Assembly (NCBI GenBank): GCA_024160085.1
Contig: JAMDYG010000001.1
Coordinates: forward strand, 372,001 to 436,000
Source: Serratia symbiotica
Lineage (GTDB): Bacteria; Pseudomonadota; Gammaproteobacteria; Enterobacterales; Enterobacteriaceae
Length of the DNA stretch: 64,000 bases
Direction of reading: 5' to 3'
How positions within the stretch are numbered: position 1 is the first letter of the stretch; the number at the start of each line of letters is the position of its first letter. The position numbers were made by a program, and so were the translations under genes. A model generated the notes under the pieces. It searched no databases. It saw nothing but the letters and a program-made list of their open reading frames with translations, and was not told the DNA's origin. Positions 1 through 9,605 of this stretch are shown one piece after another.

Positions 1-325
1 ACCGTCAGTTCTACCCGGTATGCGTCAGCATTACGGTCGCCAGAGTATGGTGCATATCGGCACCATCAATGGCCTACGTTACCTGCATTGCAACCTGTGC
101 GAGAGCGAGTGACACTTAGTGCGAGTGAAGTGTAGCAACTGCGAGCAGGCGGCAGTGAAAGCAGAAAGTTACGGCGACTGCGGCACCTACCTGAAAATTT
201 TGTATCAGGAAAAAGATCCTCAGGTGGAAGCTGTGGCCGACGATCTGGCATCGCTGGTGAAGAAGGCTTTAGCCGCAGCAGCATTAATTCATTCCTATTT
301 ACAGCGGAATAATGGTGGGTTCTGA
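1..325 (+). pseudogene. fdhE: FdhE formate dehydrogenase accessory protein, 3' remnant
   Basis: FdhE is a rubredoxin-like, CxxC-rich cytoplasmic protein needed to mature the membrane formate dehydrogenases. Reading from base 2 gives the C-terminal part of the family, including [13 protein letters not shown], a TGA where the family has Trp, [10 protein letters not shown], then [20 protein letters not shown] and [12 protein letters not shown]. About 20 residues between the second and third cysteine pairs (family GKLHYWSL-type segment) are missing. The last 20 residues are out of frame with the family. The 5' part lies outside the window. The next genes, selA and selB, serve the same pathway (selenocysteine in formate dehydrogenase) and are also broken. 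Identification is firm; it is not functional. Confidence 0.85.
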
Positions 326-529
326 GGGTGATCCATTGCAGATTGGGCTACTGGTATTCACCCAGACGAGTTGCTACGTTTACGCCATCATGCGCTTAGC
401 ATAAGGAAATGGGCAAATGCCGTACTTGGCTTATGGTAATAACGGCAATGCCGAGCTTGTTTCCTGCTTCTCCGCTACGGTAGAGGCAGCGTGTTACGTC
501 GACCCCCATAAACTAAAAACCAAGCGACC

Positions 530-834
530 ATGAGCATTAAACCCCACCTGCTTTACAGCCAGTTACCTGCTATTGATCGTCTGTTGCGTGAACCCCCCAT
601 TGAATCGCTGGTGGTCACAAATTGGCAGTGGGTCGCTGCGCTGCCGATCGATCGTCTGCCCAGATACGTGCTGACTTTTACACTGATCGATTGGCGCGGG
701 GCGGCGCTGGAAGCGTTAGCAGAACGCTGGCGCTGCCTGCCACAGCCGGTGTCCGTATCAGCGGCGGGAGATTGTGGCTGGATCTACGCTGCCTGGAACA
801 AGAAAGCGCGCTGATTAAGGTGCTGAGCGCATGA
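530..834 (+). pseudogene. selA: SelA selenocysteine synthase, internally deleted
   Basis: SelA is the PLP enzyme that converts Ser-tRNA-Sec to Sec-tRNA-Sec. The first ~30 residues ([17 protein letters not shown]) match the SelA N-terminus and the rest matches its extreme C-terminus ([20 protein letters not shown], then [15 protein letters not shown] after a frameshift). The family has about 460 residues; everything between, including the PLP-lysine domain, is gone. This implies a deletion of roughly 1 kb. The C-terminal end overlaps the selB start by 4 bp, as expected for a selA-selB operon. The 204 bp between the fdhE remnant and this start hold nothing I can recognise. Not functional. Confidence 0.9.
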
Positions 835-2165
835 TTATCGCTACTGCCCGCCATGTCGATCATAGCAAGACCACCTTGTTGCAGTCGATCTCCGGGAGAG
901 ACACGGATCGCCTGCCGGAAGAAAAACGGCGCGGCATGACCTATGATCTAGGTTATGCCTATGATCTAGGTTATGCCTACTGGACACAACCTGATGGCCG
1001 AGTACTAGAGTTTTATTGACGTACCAAGCTACGAAAAGTTTCTCGCCAACATGCTGGACGCGGTATTGGCGGTATCGACCATGCGTTGCTGGTGGTAGCC
1101 TATGATGATGGCGTGATGGCGCAAACCCGAGAACATTTGGTGATCTTGCGGCTGAGTGGACGGCGCTTGTACTGACGGTGGCGTTGACTAAAGCTGACCG
1201 AATGGATGGCGCGCGAATTGACGTAGTGTGCTAATAGGTGCAAGAATAGCTGGCCCGACAGAGGTAGCACCATTCGCCACTGTTTGTTACTACTGCTGTA
1301 CAAGGAACGTGAATTAAGGAGCTGTGCAAGCATCTGCAAACGATTTTCCTGGTGATCATGGGTTGACACGTCGGTTACGTCTGGCCGTGGATAGCACCTT
1401 CAGCATCAAGGGAGCAGGCCTGGTGATGATGGCACCACGCCTTAGTGGCCGAGTGACGGTGGGAGAGACATTGTGGCTAACCGGTGCAGGTGCGGGGGCT
1501 GCATGCCCAAAACCAGCCCGTTAAACAGGCGCAATCTAGGCAACGCATAGCACTGAACATCAGTGGTGATGTCAGTAAAGAACAGATTACCCGTGGTGAC
1601 TAGCTGTTGTCACATCGGCCATTAGCGGCCGCAGAACGCATCCTAGTGGCACTGGACGCTGATCTACCGATCCGCCATAAGCAACCGCTACATTTACACC
1701 ATGCAGCCAGCCATATCACCGGGCGAATTTCGCTATTGAACGACAACTTGGCTGAACCGATCCTCGATCGGCCGCTGTGGCTGGTGGAAAATGACCGGCT
1801 GGTGTTGCGTGATATAGGCGCACGACAAACCTTAGGCGCAGCCCAGGTACTGAGCGTGAGCGTACCAAAACGTGGCAAACGCTCACCGGGCTTTCTGGTT
1901 CGGCTGGCGGCGCAAGTGCAGGCCAGTGATGATCGGCAGGCACTGGCACTGTTATTACCTAAGCAGCTGCATCGAACAGTTCGCTGCGTTGATCCGCGAA
2001 CTTAACGTGACACAGGACAGCGTTAATGCCGTTGACTTCCGCGATCGACTCGGAATTGGACGCAAGTTAGCGATTCAGGCGCTGGAATTCTTTGACCGCA
2101 GCGGTTTTACCTGCCGTAAGGATAACCAGTATCTGCTGCGCGACCATGTGCTGTTTAGCGAGTGA
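831..2165 (+). pseudogene. selB: SelB selenocysteine-specific elongation factor, broken
   Basis: SelB is the EF-Tu-like GTPase that delivers Sec-tRNA-Sec to UGA codons with a SECIS hairpin. The start matches SelB, but the P-loop family motif GHVDHGKTT reads RHVDHSKTT. An 18-bp tandem duplication repeats DLGYAY in the switch I region. Successive frames then carry fragments of domains 1-3 (GAGLVMMAPRLSGRVTVGE; LHHAASHITGRISLLNDNLAE; NDRLVLRDIGARQTL). Much of the winged-helix region is missing. The final piece, near 1960-2165, is the mRNA-binding C-terminus (DFRDRLGIGRKLAIQALEFF). The family is about 610-640 residues, so both deletions and several frameshifts have occurred. Operon partner of selA. 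Confidence 0.9.
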
Positions 2166-2209
2166 GTGCCTATTGGGCAAAAAGTGCATTTAACCCCATG
2201 CCAGTGCCA

Positions 2210-3421
2210 TCAGCGCCTGCTAAGGAACAATGCCACCAATGCCAGCCAACATAGACCGCTGATCAGATTGAACAAATTAAACAACCTACTGCCGCCACAT
2301 ACGTAGGCGACCTTAGCCAGTTCGCGATGCCGATGGTAAACACCAGCATGCTCAGAATACCCATTGTGGCGGATATGGTGCCCTTGCTAACATTGCTGGC
2401 GAATAACGTCAGGCGATACAGACTGGCATTAGCCAACCCGAAGCCAAAGGCGTACAGGCTTAGCCCGACAGTCATCCATAGGTAGGTGTGGCTCGAGAAC
2501 AGGGTCGCCAGCGCGGCGATCAATAACCCTAATATCATTGGGCTTGCCCTCCGCTTGATCAGACGCCCAACGTTGTTTTTGCCCGTCCTGTATGCCAACG
2601 TCAGGTTACCGAGGATCAGCTCACCGAACACCTGAATTTGCAGCAGGCCGTAATCCAGCGTTGATAGCGATTCACCGCTGATCAGGATCACCGGAGATTG
2701 GGCGATCCAGGACAGTAGCGGCAAGCTGGCGAAACCCACTGCTAATGCACCGTAGACAAACCTGCGGTTGCTCAACACTTGGCGGTAGTCACACCATAGG
2801 TTAGCGGCGGAGAACTTCTCGCCCTGCAACGTGGCGGTTTCCGGCATTACTTTCCACAGGCCATAGAAGGCGATGGCCGCCAGCGCCGCAAACAGCACGA
2901 ACATACTTTGCCACGGGGCGACATGGAGCAGTGCTACCCCAGCTAATGGCCCAAGTAATGGGGGCGATCAGCGCTACATTGGCCATCAAGCGCAGTGATT
3001 TTGATGCACACTGCTTCCTCGAAGGATTCCTGAATGGTGGTGTAGCCAACCGCGCCGATAAAACAAAGACCAATGCCCTGTAGGAAGCGCATAAAGATAA
3101 ACTGCTCAATGTTAGTCACTAACAGGATGGCCAGGCAAGAAACAATAAAGAACACTACTCCGGCCAGCATCACCGGGCGGCGGCCGCGGCAATCTAACAG
3201 CGGGCCGAGTAGCCACTGCAAAAAATACCGCCGGCTAGATAGGCGGTCATTGATGTCGGCACCCCTTCTTCACCGGCGTTGAAATTCGCTATCACTGCCA
3301 GCATACCTGGCTGGATCATATCGTTGCCTATATAGGCGGAGAATTCAAACAGCACCAGACAAAGTGGGAATAAAAGCGCCTGCCGGCCCAAACGTGCCGT
3401 AGGTGGTGATGTCGTTTTCAT
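2210..3421 (-). pseudogene. mdfA: MdfA/Cmr-type multidrug efflux MFS transporter, frameshifted
   Basis: MdfA is an inner-membrane proton/drug antiporter of the major facilitator superfamily. The N-terminus shows [20 protein letters not shown] and [12 protein letters not shown], where the membrane-embedded acidic residue of MdfA lies in a family position I cannot verify here. After a frameshift near 3200 come the loop motif [13 protein letters not shown] and [18 protein letters not shown]. After another near 2905-2990 come [17 protein letters not shown] through [16 protein letters not shown] last frameshift near 2340 leads into a degenerate C-terminus that stops at 2210. At least three frameshifts make it nonfunctional. 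It converges on selB and its terminator-like hairpin lies upstream of its own start. Confidence 0.85.
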
Positions 3422-3509
3422 CTTTATTGTACTGATAGTAAGGAATCAAAAAGGATCTGCCAGGGTAGGAAGCGCAAACTGAGCGAGTTATGGCGGCTAT
3501 TTTGCCGCC

Positions 3510-3544
3510 AAATGCCCACCTTGGCAATGGCAAGGTGGGCATTT
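3510..3544. repeat. Perfect 14-bp inverted repeat (hairpin)
   Basis: AAATGCCCACCTTG, a 7-nt loop, then CAAGGTGGGCATTT form a perfect 14-bp stem. It lies between the mdfA start and selC. There is no clear T-run on either side, so a terminator role is possible but not shown. The CACCTTG/CAAGGTG core recurs in another hairpin at 15847-15871. Confidence 0.7.
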
Positions 3545-3728
3545 GGCACCGTCTACTTATACTTATCTCGTTTTGTAGCGTAATTTAGCTGTTATTGACA
3601 CTTATCAGCGCCAATTTTGCATCGTGCTATTATAATTATGGTAGACGGGCTGCCGCTATTTTTCCTCATAGCGCTAAAGATAGACTGCGCTATAATCAAC
3701 AATCATCCTCTTTTTTTTGCTTCCAAAG

Positions 3729-3823
3729 GGAAGATCCTCATCCCCGGTGGGACGGCCAGACTTCAAATCCGGTTGGGGCTACCAGCGGCCCTAGACAGGT
3801 TCAACTCCTGTGATCTTCCGCTA
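3729..3823 (+). tRNA. selC: tRNA-Sec (selC), probably decaying
   Basis: The sequence aligns along its whole length with enterobacterial selC: 8-bp acceptor stem GGAAGATC/GATCTTCC, anticodon loop CTTCAAA with anticodon TCA at 3763-3765, long variable arm, and T-loop TTCAACT. It shows signs of decay. The D stem (CATCCC/GGGACG), the anticodon stem (CCAGA/TCCGG) and the variable arm (GGGGCTAC/GCGGCCCT) each contain an A·C mismatch, each explained by a single G-to-A change. The encoded 3' CCA reads CTA. Its partners selA and selB are dead, so no selenocysteine insertion is expected. The 3' end is a classic integration site for P4-type integrases, and an integrase remnant follows it. Confidence 0.85.
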
Positions 3824-3987
3824 TTCGAGTTCTTCTGAATTCTCCTCAACTCCATGAATCCCTTGTTAAGGCTAGAAAAATAGACCGTTATCATCCACGG
3901 GTGTAGACCGATGTCAACTGGAATCAATGCGACTCTAGTGGCATAATGGGAGACATGGAATGGATGCTATTCTGGGAGATGCCCCCA

Positions 3988-5206
3988 ATGAAGCTAATAG
4001 CACGACAAGTAGACACAGACAAGCCAAAAGAGAAGCCTTACAAGCTTTCTGATGGCAGCGGTCTGTATCTAGAAGTTGTGCCCAATGGCTCGTGCTATTG
4101 GCGCATGAAATACCGTATCAACGGCAAAGAGAAGCGTCTTTCCTTTGGTGTTTACCCCATTATTTCGTTAGCGGTTGCATGAGACGAAAGAGAAAAAGCA
4201 AAGAGGATTCTCGCTACCGGTGGTAATCCGGGAGAAGTAAAGAAATCCTGGAAATTGGCTCAGAAACTCTTTATAGGGAATACCTTCGAAGCGATTGCCA
4301 GAGAGTAGCTTAAATCCAAGGACGACAGTTGGTCATTACGCTACCGTGATGAAATCATTGATACCTTCGAAAAGGATATTTTCCCTTTATCGGGAAGCGA
4401 CCCATCGTAAAAATAAAACCGATGGAGCTATTTTTATGGAAACGCTTAAAAATGGAAAAGCGCGGTGCGTTGGAGAAGATGTATAAGGTGCGCTGGTGCT
4501 GTGGTGAAGTGTTCCTTTATGCCATTATTACCGGACAGGTCGAGTATAACCCAGCACTAGATTTGGCCTCGGAGTTAACCCCACCGAAGAAATAACATTT
4601 CCCTTTCCTTACAGCTAATGAGTTGCCTTATTTTCTCACTGATCTAGCGGGCTATACCAGTAGTATCATTACTAAAACGGCTACCAGGATTATCATGCTG
4701 ACGGGAGTAAGAACCCAGGAGCTAAGATTTGCGCGTTAGCAAGATATTAATCCCGATAAAGGGATGTGTAACATACCGCCAGAAGTAATGAAAATGAAGC
4801 GACCACATGTCGTTCCATTATCAACGAAAGTGGTCGATCTCTTCACTTCTATGAGGCGCATTACAGGGGCTTATCCCTTGGTATTCATTGGACGCAACAA
4901 ATACCGTAAACCCATCAGCAAAGAAAGCATGAATCAGGTTATCGAGCTATTGGGTTATAAGGGACGGCTAACGGGGCACGGTTTCCGCCACACGATGAGC
5001 ACCATCTTGCATGAGCAAGGCTATAACTCGGCGTGGATTGAGACGCAGCTTGCTCACGTGGATAAGAACAGTATCCCCGTGGCACTTACAACTACGCTAA
5101 GTATCTTGATGGACGACGCGAGATGCTGCAGTGGTATGCCGACTATATGGATAACCTTGAGCGTGGTGGTAATGTGGCGCATGGCGAGTTTGGGCTTCGT
5201 GCTTAG
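3988..5206 (+). pseudogene. P4-type tyrosine recombinase (island integrase), broken
   Basis: Site-specific integrases of this type insert islands into tRNA genes. The N-terminal arm-binding domain is clear (KPYKLSDGSGLYLEVVPNG, WRMKYRINGKEKRLSFGVYP), and so are the core-binding and catalytic domains (YFLTDLAGY, MLTGVRTQELRFAR with the first catalytic Arg, GHGFRHTMSTILHEQG with the HxxR-type box, and IETQLAHVDKN). The stop-flanked end reads KYLDGRREMLQWYADYMDNLE. In-frame stops occur near 4180, 4305, 4593 and 4737, and there are frameshifts near 4410 and 5080. The start at 3988 is chosen because MKLIARQVDTDKPKEKPY fits family N-termini. It starts 165 bp downstream of selC, the usual place for an integrase at this attachment site. 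Confidence 0.85.
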
Positions 5207-5398
5207 GTTTGGGTAGTTTTTCTGAAGGGGATCGGCGGTGCCAGCGGTGATGTTGGTGCTGTTGGTTTTCGCGGGAGTTTATTTTTTTGCTTGGTTGCGT
5301 GAAATAGAACACTTGAATTTAGTGTTGTCGGTATACCATAGCCTTTCAAAGGTGGTGTCTAGCTGGTATAGCTATATACCCGTTACCATCTTGCTTGA

Positions 5399-5674
5399 AT
5401 GATGGGCGAACGTAAGATACGTATTGCCAATGTAGACAAAGAAACGGGGTTAAGCCGTGCTACGCTGACCTTGCTCTACAAAGAGACGTCGCAGAAAGTT
5501 GATCTAGAGGCTATTGAGAAACTATGCCTGTTGTTTGAGTGCTAGATAGGGGATCTGCTTGAACCTAAGCAAGGCACCGAGAGCCAGAATGAGAGGTCCA
5601 TCATCAAGCTCAATGAAGTTGGTTTCCCAAAGTCCGGCAAGGCCAGTCATTCACTCAATATGAACCAAACTTGA
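5399..5674 (+). pseudogene. Small Cro/C1-type helix-turn-helix regulator with in-frame stop
   Basis: From ATG 5399 the frame reads MMGERKIRIANVDKETGLSR, then a helix-turn-helix (ATLTLLYKETSQKVDLEAIE) and KLCLLFEC, a TAG at 5543, then IGDLLEPKQGTESQNERS and a tail to TGA 5672. This matches small HTH_26-type (Xre family) regulators of about 70-75 residues. In those the stop position is normally Gln or a similar residue within the CxxGDLLE signature. It sits between the integrase and hsdM, where such proteins often control the restriction operon. That role is inference. The 190 bp upstream (5207-5398) show no other gene. Confidence 0.6.
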
Positions 5675-5722
5675 GTAAGACATTCAAGCATTAATCGAAC
5701 GATTTTCAATAGGAACAACAGC

Positions 5723-7282
5723 ATGACAAGTATTCAACAACGCGCCGCACTACATCGCCAGATTTGGGCAATTGCCAACGAGGTACGTGGCGCTATTGAT
5801 GGTTGGGACTTTAAGCAGTATGTCTTGGGAGCCTTGTTCTATCGCTTTATCAGCGAGAACTTTACCAGCTACATAGAAGCGCGGGTGATGACAGCATCAA
5901 CTACGCAGATCTGCCGGACAGCGTCATTAGTCGAGAGATCAAAGAGGATGCCATCAAGACCAAGGGCTACTTTATTCGTCCTAGTGATCTTTTCGTGAAC
6001 GTGGCCAAAAATGCCAATAGCAACGAGAGCTTGAATACCGATCTTGCCTACATCTTTACCAACATTGAGGCTTCGGCCAGCGGCTTTCCTTCAGAGCGCG
6101 ATATCAAGGGGCTATTTGCCAACTTCGATACGACTAATAATCGCTTGGGTAACACGGTAAAAGATAAAAACGCCCGTCTGGCTACCGTGCTTAAAGGCCT
6201 AGCCGAGCTTGTACTTCGGTGACTTTGCAGAAAGCCATATCGATCTGTTTGGCGATGCCTATGAGTTCCTTATTTCCAACTATGCCGCCAATGCCGGTAA
6301 ATCCGGGGGCGAGTTCTTCACCCTGCAGCATATTTCCAAGCCGATCGCGTAGCTCCCTATGCACGGGCAAACTAACGTCAACAAGATTTATGATCCAGCC
6401 TGTGGCTCTAGCTCACTATTATTGCAAGCTAAAAAGCACTTTGATGCTTATATCATCGGAGATGGTTTTTTGGGCAAGAGATCAACCACACCACCTACAA
6501 CCTGGCGCGGATGAACATGTTATTGCACAACATCAACTACGACAAGTTCAACATTTAGCTAGGCAAATACCCTGACGGAACCGCATTTTAGTGACGATAA
6601 GCCATTTGATGCCATCGTATCCAACCCACCCTATTCGGTGAAATGGATAGGCTCAGACGATCCGATGCTGATCAACGATGAACGCTTCGCCCCGGTAGGT
6701 GTACTGGCCCCCAAATCCAAGGCTGACTTTGCCTTTGTGCTGCACGCACTTAGCTATCTTTCCAGCAAAGGCCGCGCCGCCATCGTCTGCTTCCCCAGCA
6801 TCTTTTATCGCGGTAGATCCGGGCAAAAGATTCGCCAATATTTGGTGGAAAACAACTATGTGGAGACGGTGATTTCCCTCGCATCTAACCTGTTCTACGG
6901 TACCACCATAGCCGTGAATATTCACGTGCTGGCGAAAAACAAAAAAGAAACCACTACCCAGTTTATCGATGCTAGCAGTCTGTTTAAAAAAGAGACTAAC
7001 AACAACGTGCTGTTAGACACACATATCGAATAGATCATACAGTTGTTCGACAGAAAGGCGAATATAGATCATTTTGCTCAATCGGTGCCTTTTGAAAAAG
7101 CGGTAGCCAACGATTACAACCTGTCGGTGAGTAGCTATGTGGAGGCGAAAGATACTCAAGAAGTGGTGGATATTGCCAGGATCAATGCCGAACTGAAAAT
7201 CACCGTTGCTAGGATTGAACAACTTCGTTCTGAAATTGATGCCATCGTGGCCGAGATCGAAGGAAAGGAGCTAGAGGCATGA
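5723..7282 (+). pseudogene. hsdM: HsdM, type I restriction-modification DNA methyltransferase subunit, broken
   Basis: HsdM transfers methyl groups from SAM to adenine within the HsdMS complex. The N-terminal helical domain is clear (LHRQIWAIANEVRGAIDGWDFKQYV as overlapping pieces), followed by frameshifted pieces. SAM-binding motif I ([15 protein letters not shown]) lies near 6390, and the catalytic motif IV reads SNPPYSVKW near 6630. The C-terminus is [14 protein letters not shown]. There are frameshifts near 5885, 5990, 6215 and 6470 and stops near 6350 and 7030. The similarity is to type IC enzymes. The stop overlaps the hsdS start (ATGA at 7279), so the genes were an operon. Nonfunctional as read. 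Confidence 0.85.
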
Positions 7283-8435
7283 GCAATTCAAGCTTTATGG
7301 AAAAGCTGCTGGATGGTCGCATGGTGGAGTGGCGGGCGCTAAAACAAGTTGCAAAGATAAAGCATGGAAAAGACTGGAAGAGCCTAAATGCAGGTGATGT
7401 TCCAGTTTATGGGTTGGGTGGAATCATGGAATTTGTCGATGAATATTCATATGATAAACCGAACGTCTTGATACTAAGAAAAGGATCAATTACCAATATC
7501 TTTTATGTTGAAACCCCATTTTAGAATGTTGACACTATCTATTATACGGAAATAGACACCTCAAAGATTGTTCCAAAATATCTATATCATTTTATTAAAA
7601 CTATAGATTTGATGGCGTTGGATACCGGATTGGGACGGCCTAGCCTGACGCAGGTAATCTTGAATCAAATTCAAGTTCCCATACCCTATCAGAAAACCCC
7701 AGAAAAGTCTCTGGCTATTCGGTCTGAAATCGTCCGTATTTTGGACACGTTCACTGAGCTTACCACCCGCAAAAAACAATACAACTACTATCGCGAGCAG
7801 TTGTTGAGTTTTGAGGAGAGTGGAGTCGAGCGGAAGGCCTTAGGGGAAGTAGCGATCGTCCAGCGCGGTACATCTCCTAGACCAATTACAAAATATATTA
7901 CTGATAATAAAAATAGCGTGCCTTGGATCAATATTGGTGATACTTCGCATGGCTTAAAGTACGTCAACCAGACAACGCAGAAAATCACTCAGGAAGGTGC
8001 TCAAAAGTCAGGTATCCTGATTAGTGGCGATTTCATTATCTCCAACTCAATGAGTTTTGGGCGTCCTTACATTCTGGGTATAAGGGGGGCTATTCATGAC
8101 GGCTGGGCTTCTATCAGTGGTTTTAACGGAACGCTAAATTCAGATTATCTGTATCACTACCTTTCATCGCATGGTGTGCAGAACTACTGAGCAGGAAAGA
8201 TCAATACTGTCTCAGTAAGCAACCTGAATACAGATATTATTAAAGATTTGCTTGTGCCTATCCCGGCACTTTCAGTGCAAAATGAGATTGCGTCAATTCT
8301 CAACAATTTCTATATATTGACCAACTCTCTTAGCGAAGGTTTGCCACGTGAAATCGATTAGCAAAAAAACAATACGAGTATTATTGCGATTTGTTGTTTA
8401 TCTTCCCAAAACCGAACTCAGAGGTAGCAGCCTGA
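7279..8435 (+). pseudogene. hsdS: HsdS, type I restriction-modification specificity subunit, broken
   Basis: HsdS carries two target-recognition domains that read the two halves of the DNA site. The first half runs VEWRALKQVAKIKHGKDWKS to RSEIVRILDTFTELTTRKKQ, the central conserved region. The second runs VERKALGEVAIVQRGTSPRP to [19 protein letters not shown] and a C-terminal [12 protein letters not shown]. In-frame stops at 7522 and 8188 both replace family Trp codons (TAG and TGA), and a further stop lies near 8359. The two TRD/half-repeat structure is otherwise complete. The end at 8435 is 1 bp before the next start at 8437. Confidence 0.85.
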
Positions 8436-8436
8436 T

Positions 8437-9605
8437 ATGAGCAAGACGCTAACGGAAATAGCCCAGCAGCTAAAAGAGACTGATAAGAAGGTACAGTTGA
8501 TCTATGCCTTTAATGGTACGGGTATGGCACGCCTGTCTCGTGAATTTAAGGAGCTGGTTGCGCCTAAAAATGCTGGCGATGAGTAGGCTGACGAAGCAGG
8601 GTTATCACGAAATAAAATTCTTTATTACAACGCATTTACTGAAGATCTCTTCTATTGTGATAACGATTTGCAGAGTAATGCCGAATCCAAGTTGAAAATT
8701 TAGACGAACTCTTTCACGGATTTGGTGCTGATTGAACAGGGTCAAGGCCAAAATATCATCGCCAATTTACAGCGTTACGCCAATGATAAGCTCACACCAT
8801 GGTTTAACGAAGAATATAAAACTAAAAACAAAGATGAAAAATAAGTTACAGTAAAAGCGTTTTCAGAAGTGACATTTTCCCTTGAGCAAGGAGATAATAA
8901 CTACTTTAGTAATCTGAAAATATCCAAAGGTGAGCAAAGTAACTTTATCTGGAGTATCTTTTACACTCTGTTAGACCAAGTGATAACGATCCTCAATGTG
9001 GCCGAGCCTAGTGATCGTGAGTCGAATCAATTTTACTAGTTGGAATATGTTTTTATAGACGACACGGTGAGCTCATTGGATGAAAACTACTTGATTGAGC
9101 TAGCTCTTGATCTGGCACAGCTAATAATATCTAGCGAATCATGGCTTAAATTTATTGTTTCCATGAATAACCCTTTATTTTATAACGTGCTTTACAATGA
9201 GGTTAAAGCCAAAGGTGGTTACATCTTTAAACGCTTTGAAGATGGCACTTTTGAAATTGAAGATAAGAAAGGAGATAGCAATAAAAGCTTTTCTTACTAT
9301 CTGTATATAAAGCACCTCATTGAACAAGCCATCTAAAAGAATGAGGTTCAACGCTACCATTTTACTTTGCTCCGTAACCTGTACGAAAAATACGCTAACT
9401 TTCTAGGCTATCCTCAGTGGTCTGACTTATTACCCGAAAACAAACAGTCTTATTCAAGGCTAGTGATGAATTTTTTAGCCGTCGCACATTGTCCAATGAA
9501 GAAGTGGCCGAGCTAACAAAGCCCGAGAAACAAACGGTAAAGCTGTTGCTTGAACACTTAAAAGATGAGTATGGCTTTTGTAAGCAGGAAGAACAACATG
9601 GTTGA
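8437..9605 (+). pseudogene. prrC: PrrC-like anticodon nuclease embedded in the hsd operon, broken
   Basis: PrrC is a latent tRNA-Lys anticodon nuclease silenced by its host type IC restriction complex and freed when phage block that complex. The reading here matches PrrC from end to end: [20 protein letters not shown], the P-loop segment [29 protein letters not shown], the ABC-type signature [20 protein letters not shown], Walker B YVFIDDTVSSLDEN, GDSNKSFSYYLYIKH, and the nuclease segment FTLLRNLYEKYANFLGYP. The Walker A Lys-Thr is Met-Ala, and the family catalytic His (SHSTLS) reads SRRTLS. Stops near 8584, 8701, 8843, 9038 and 9334 and a frameshift near 9450-9470 kill the gene. It sits between hsdS and hsdR and overlaps hsdR by 8 bp, the same place as prrC in the EcoprrI locus. 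Confidence 0.8.

Noticed and set aside
7279-8435. Recoded TAG/TGA codons (read-through or alternative genetic code) in the many genes with in-frame stops
   Set aside because: The same genes also carry frameshifts and deletions, the stops sit at Gln, Trp, Glu and Arg positions without a rule, and essential genes have no internal stops.
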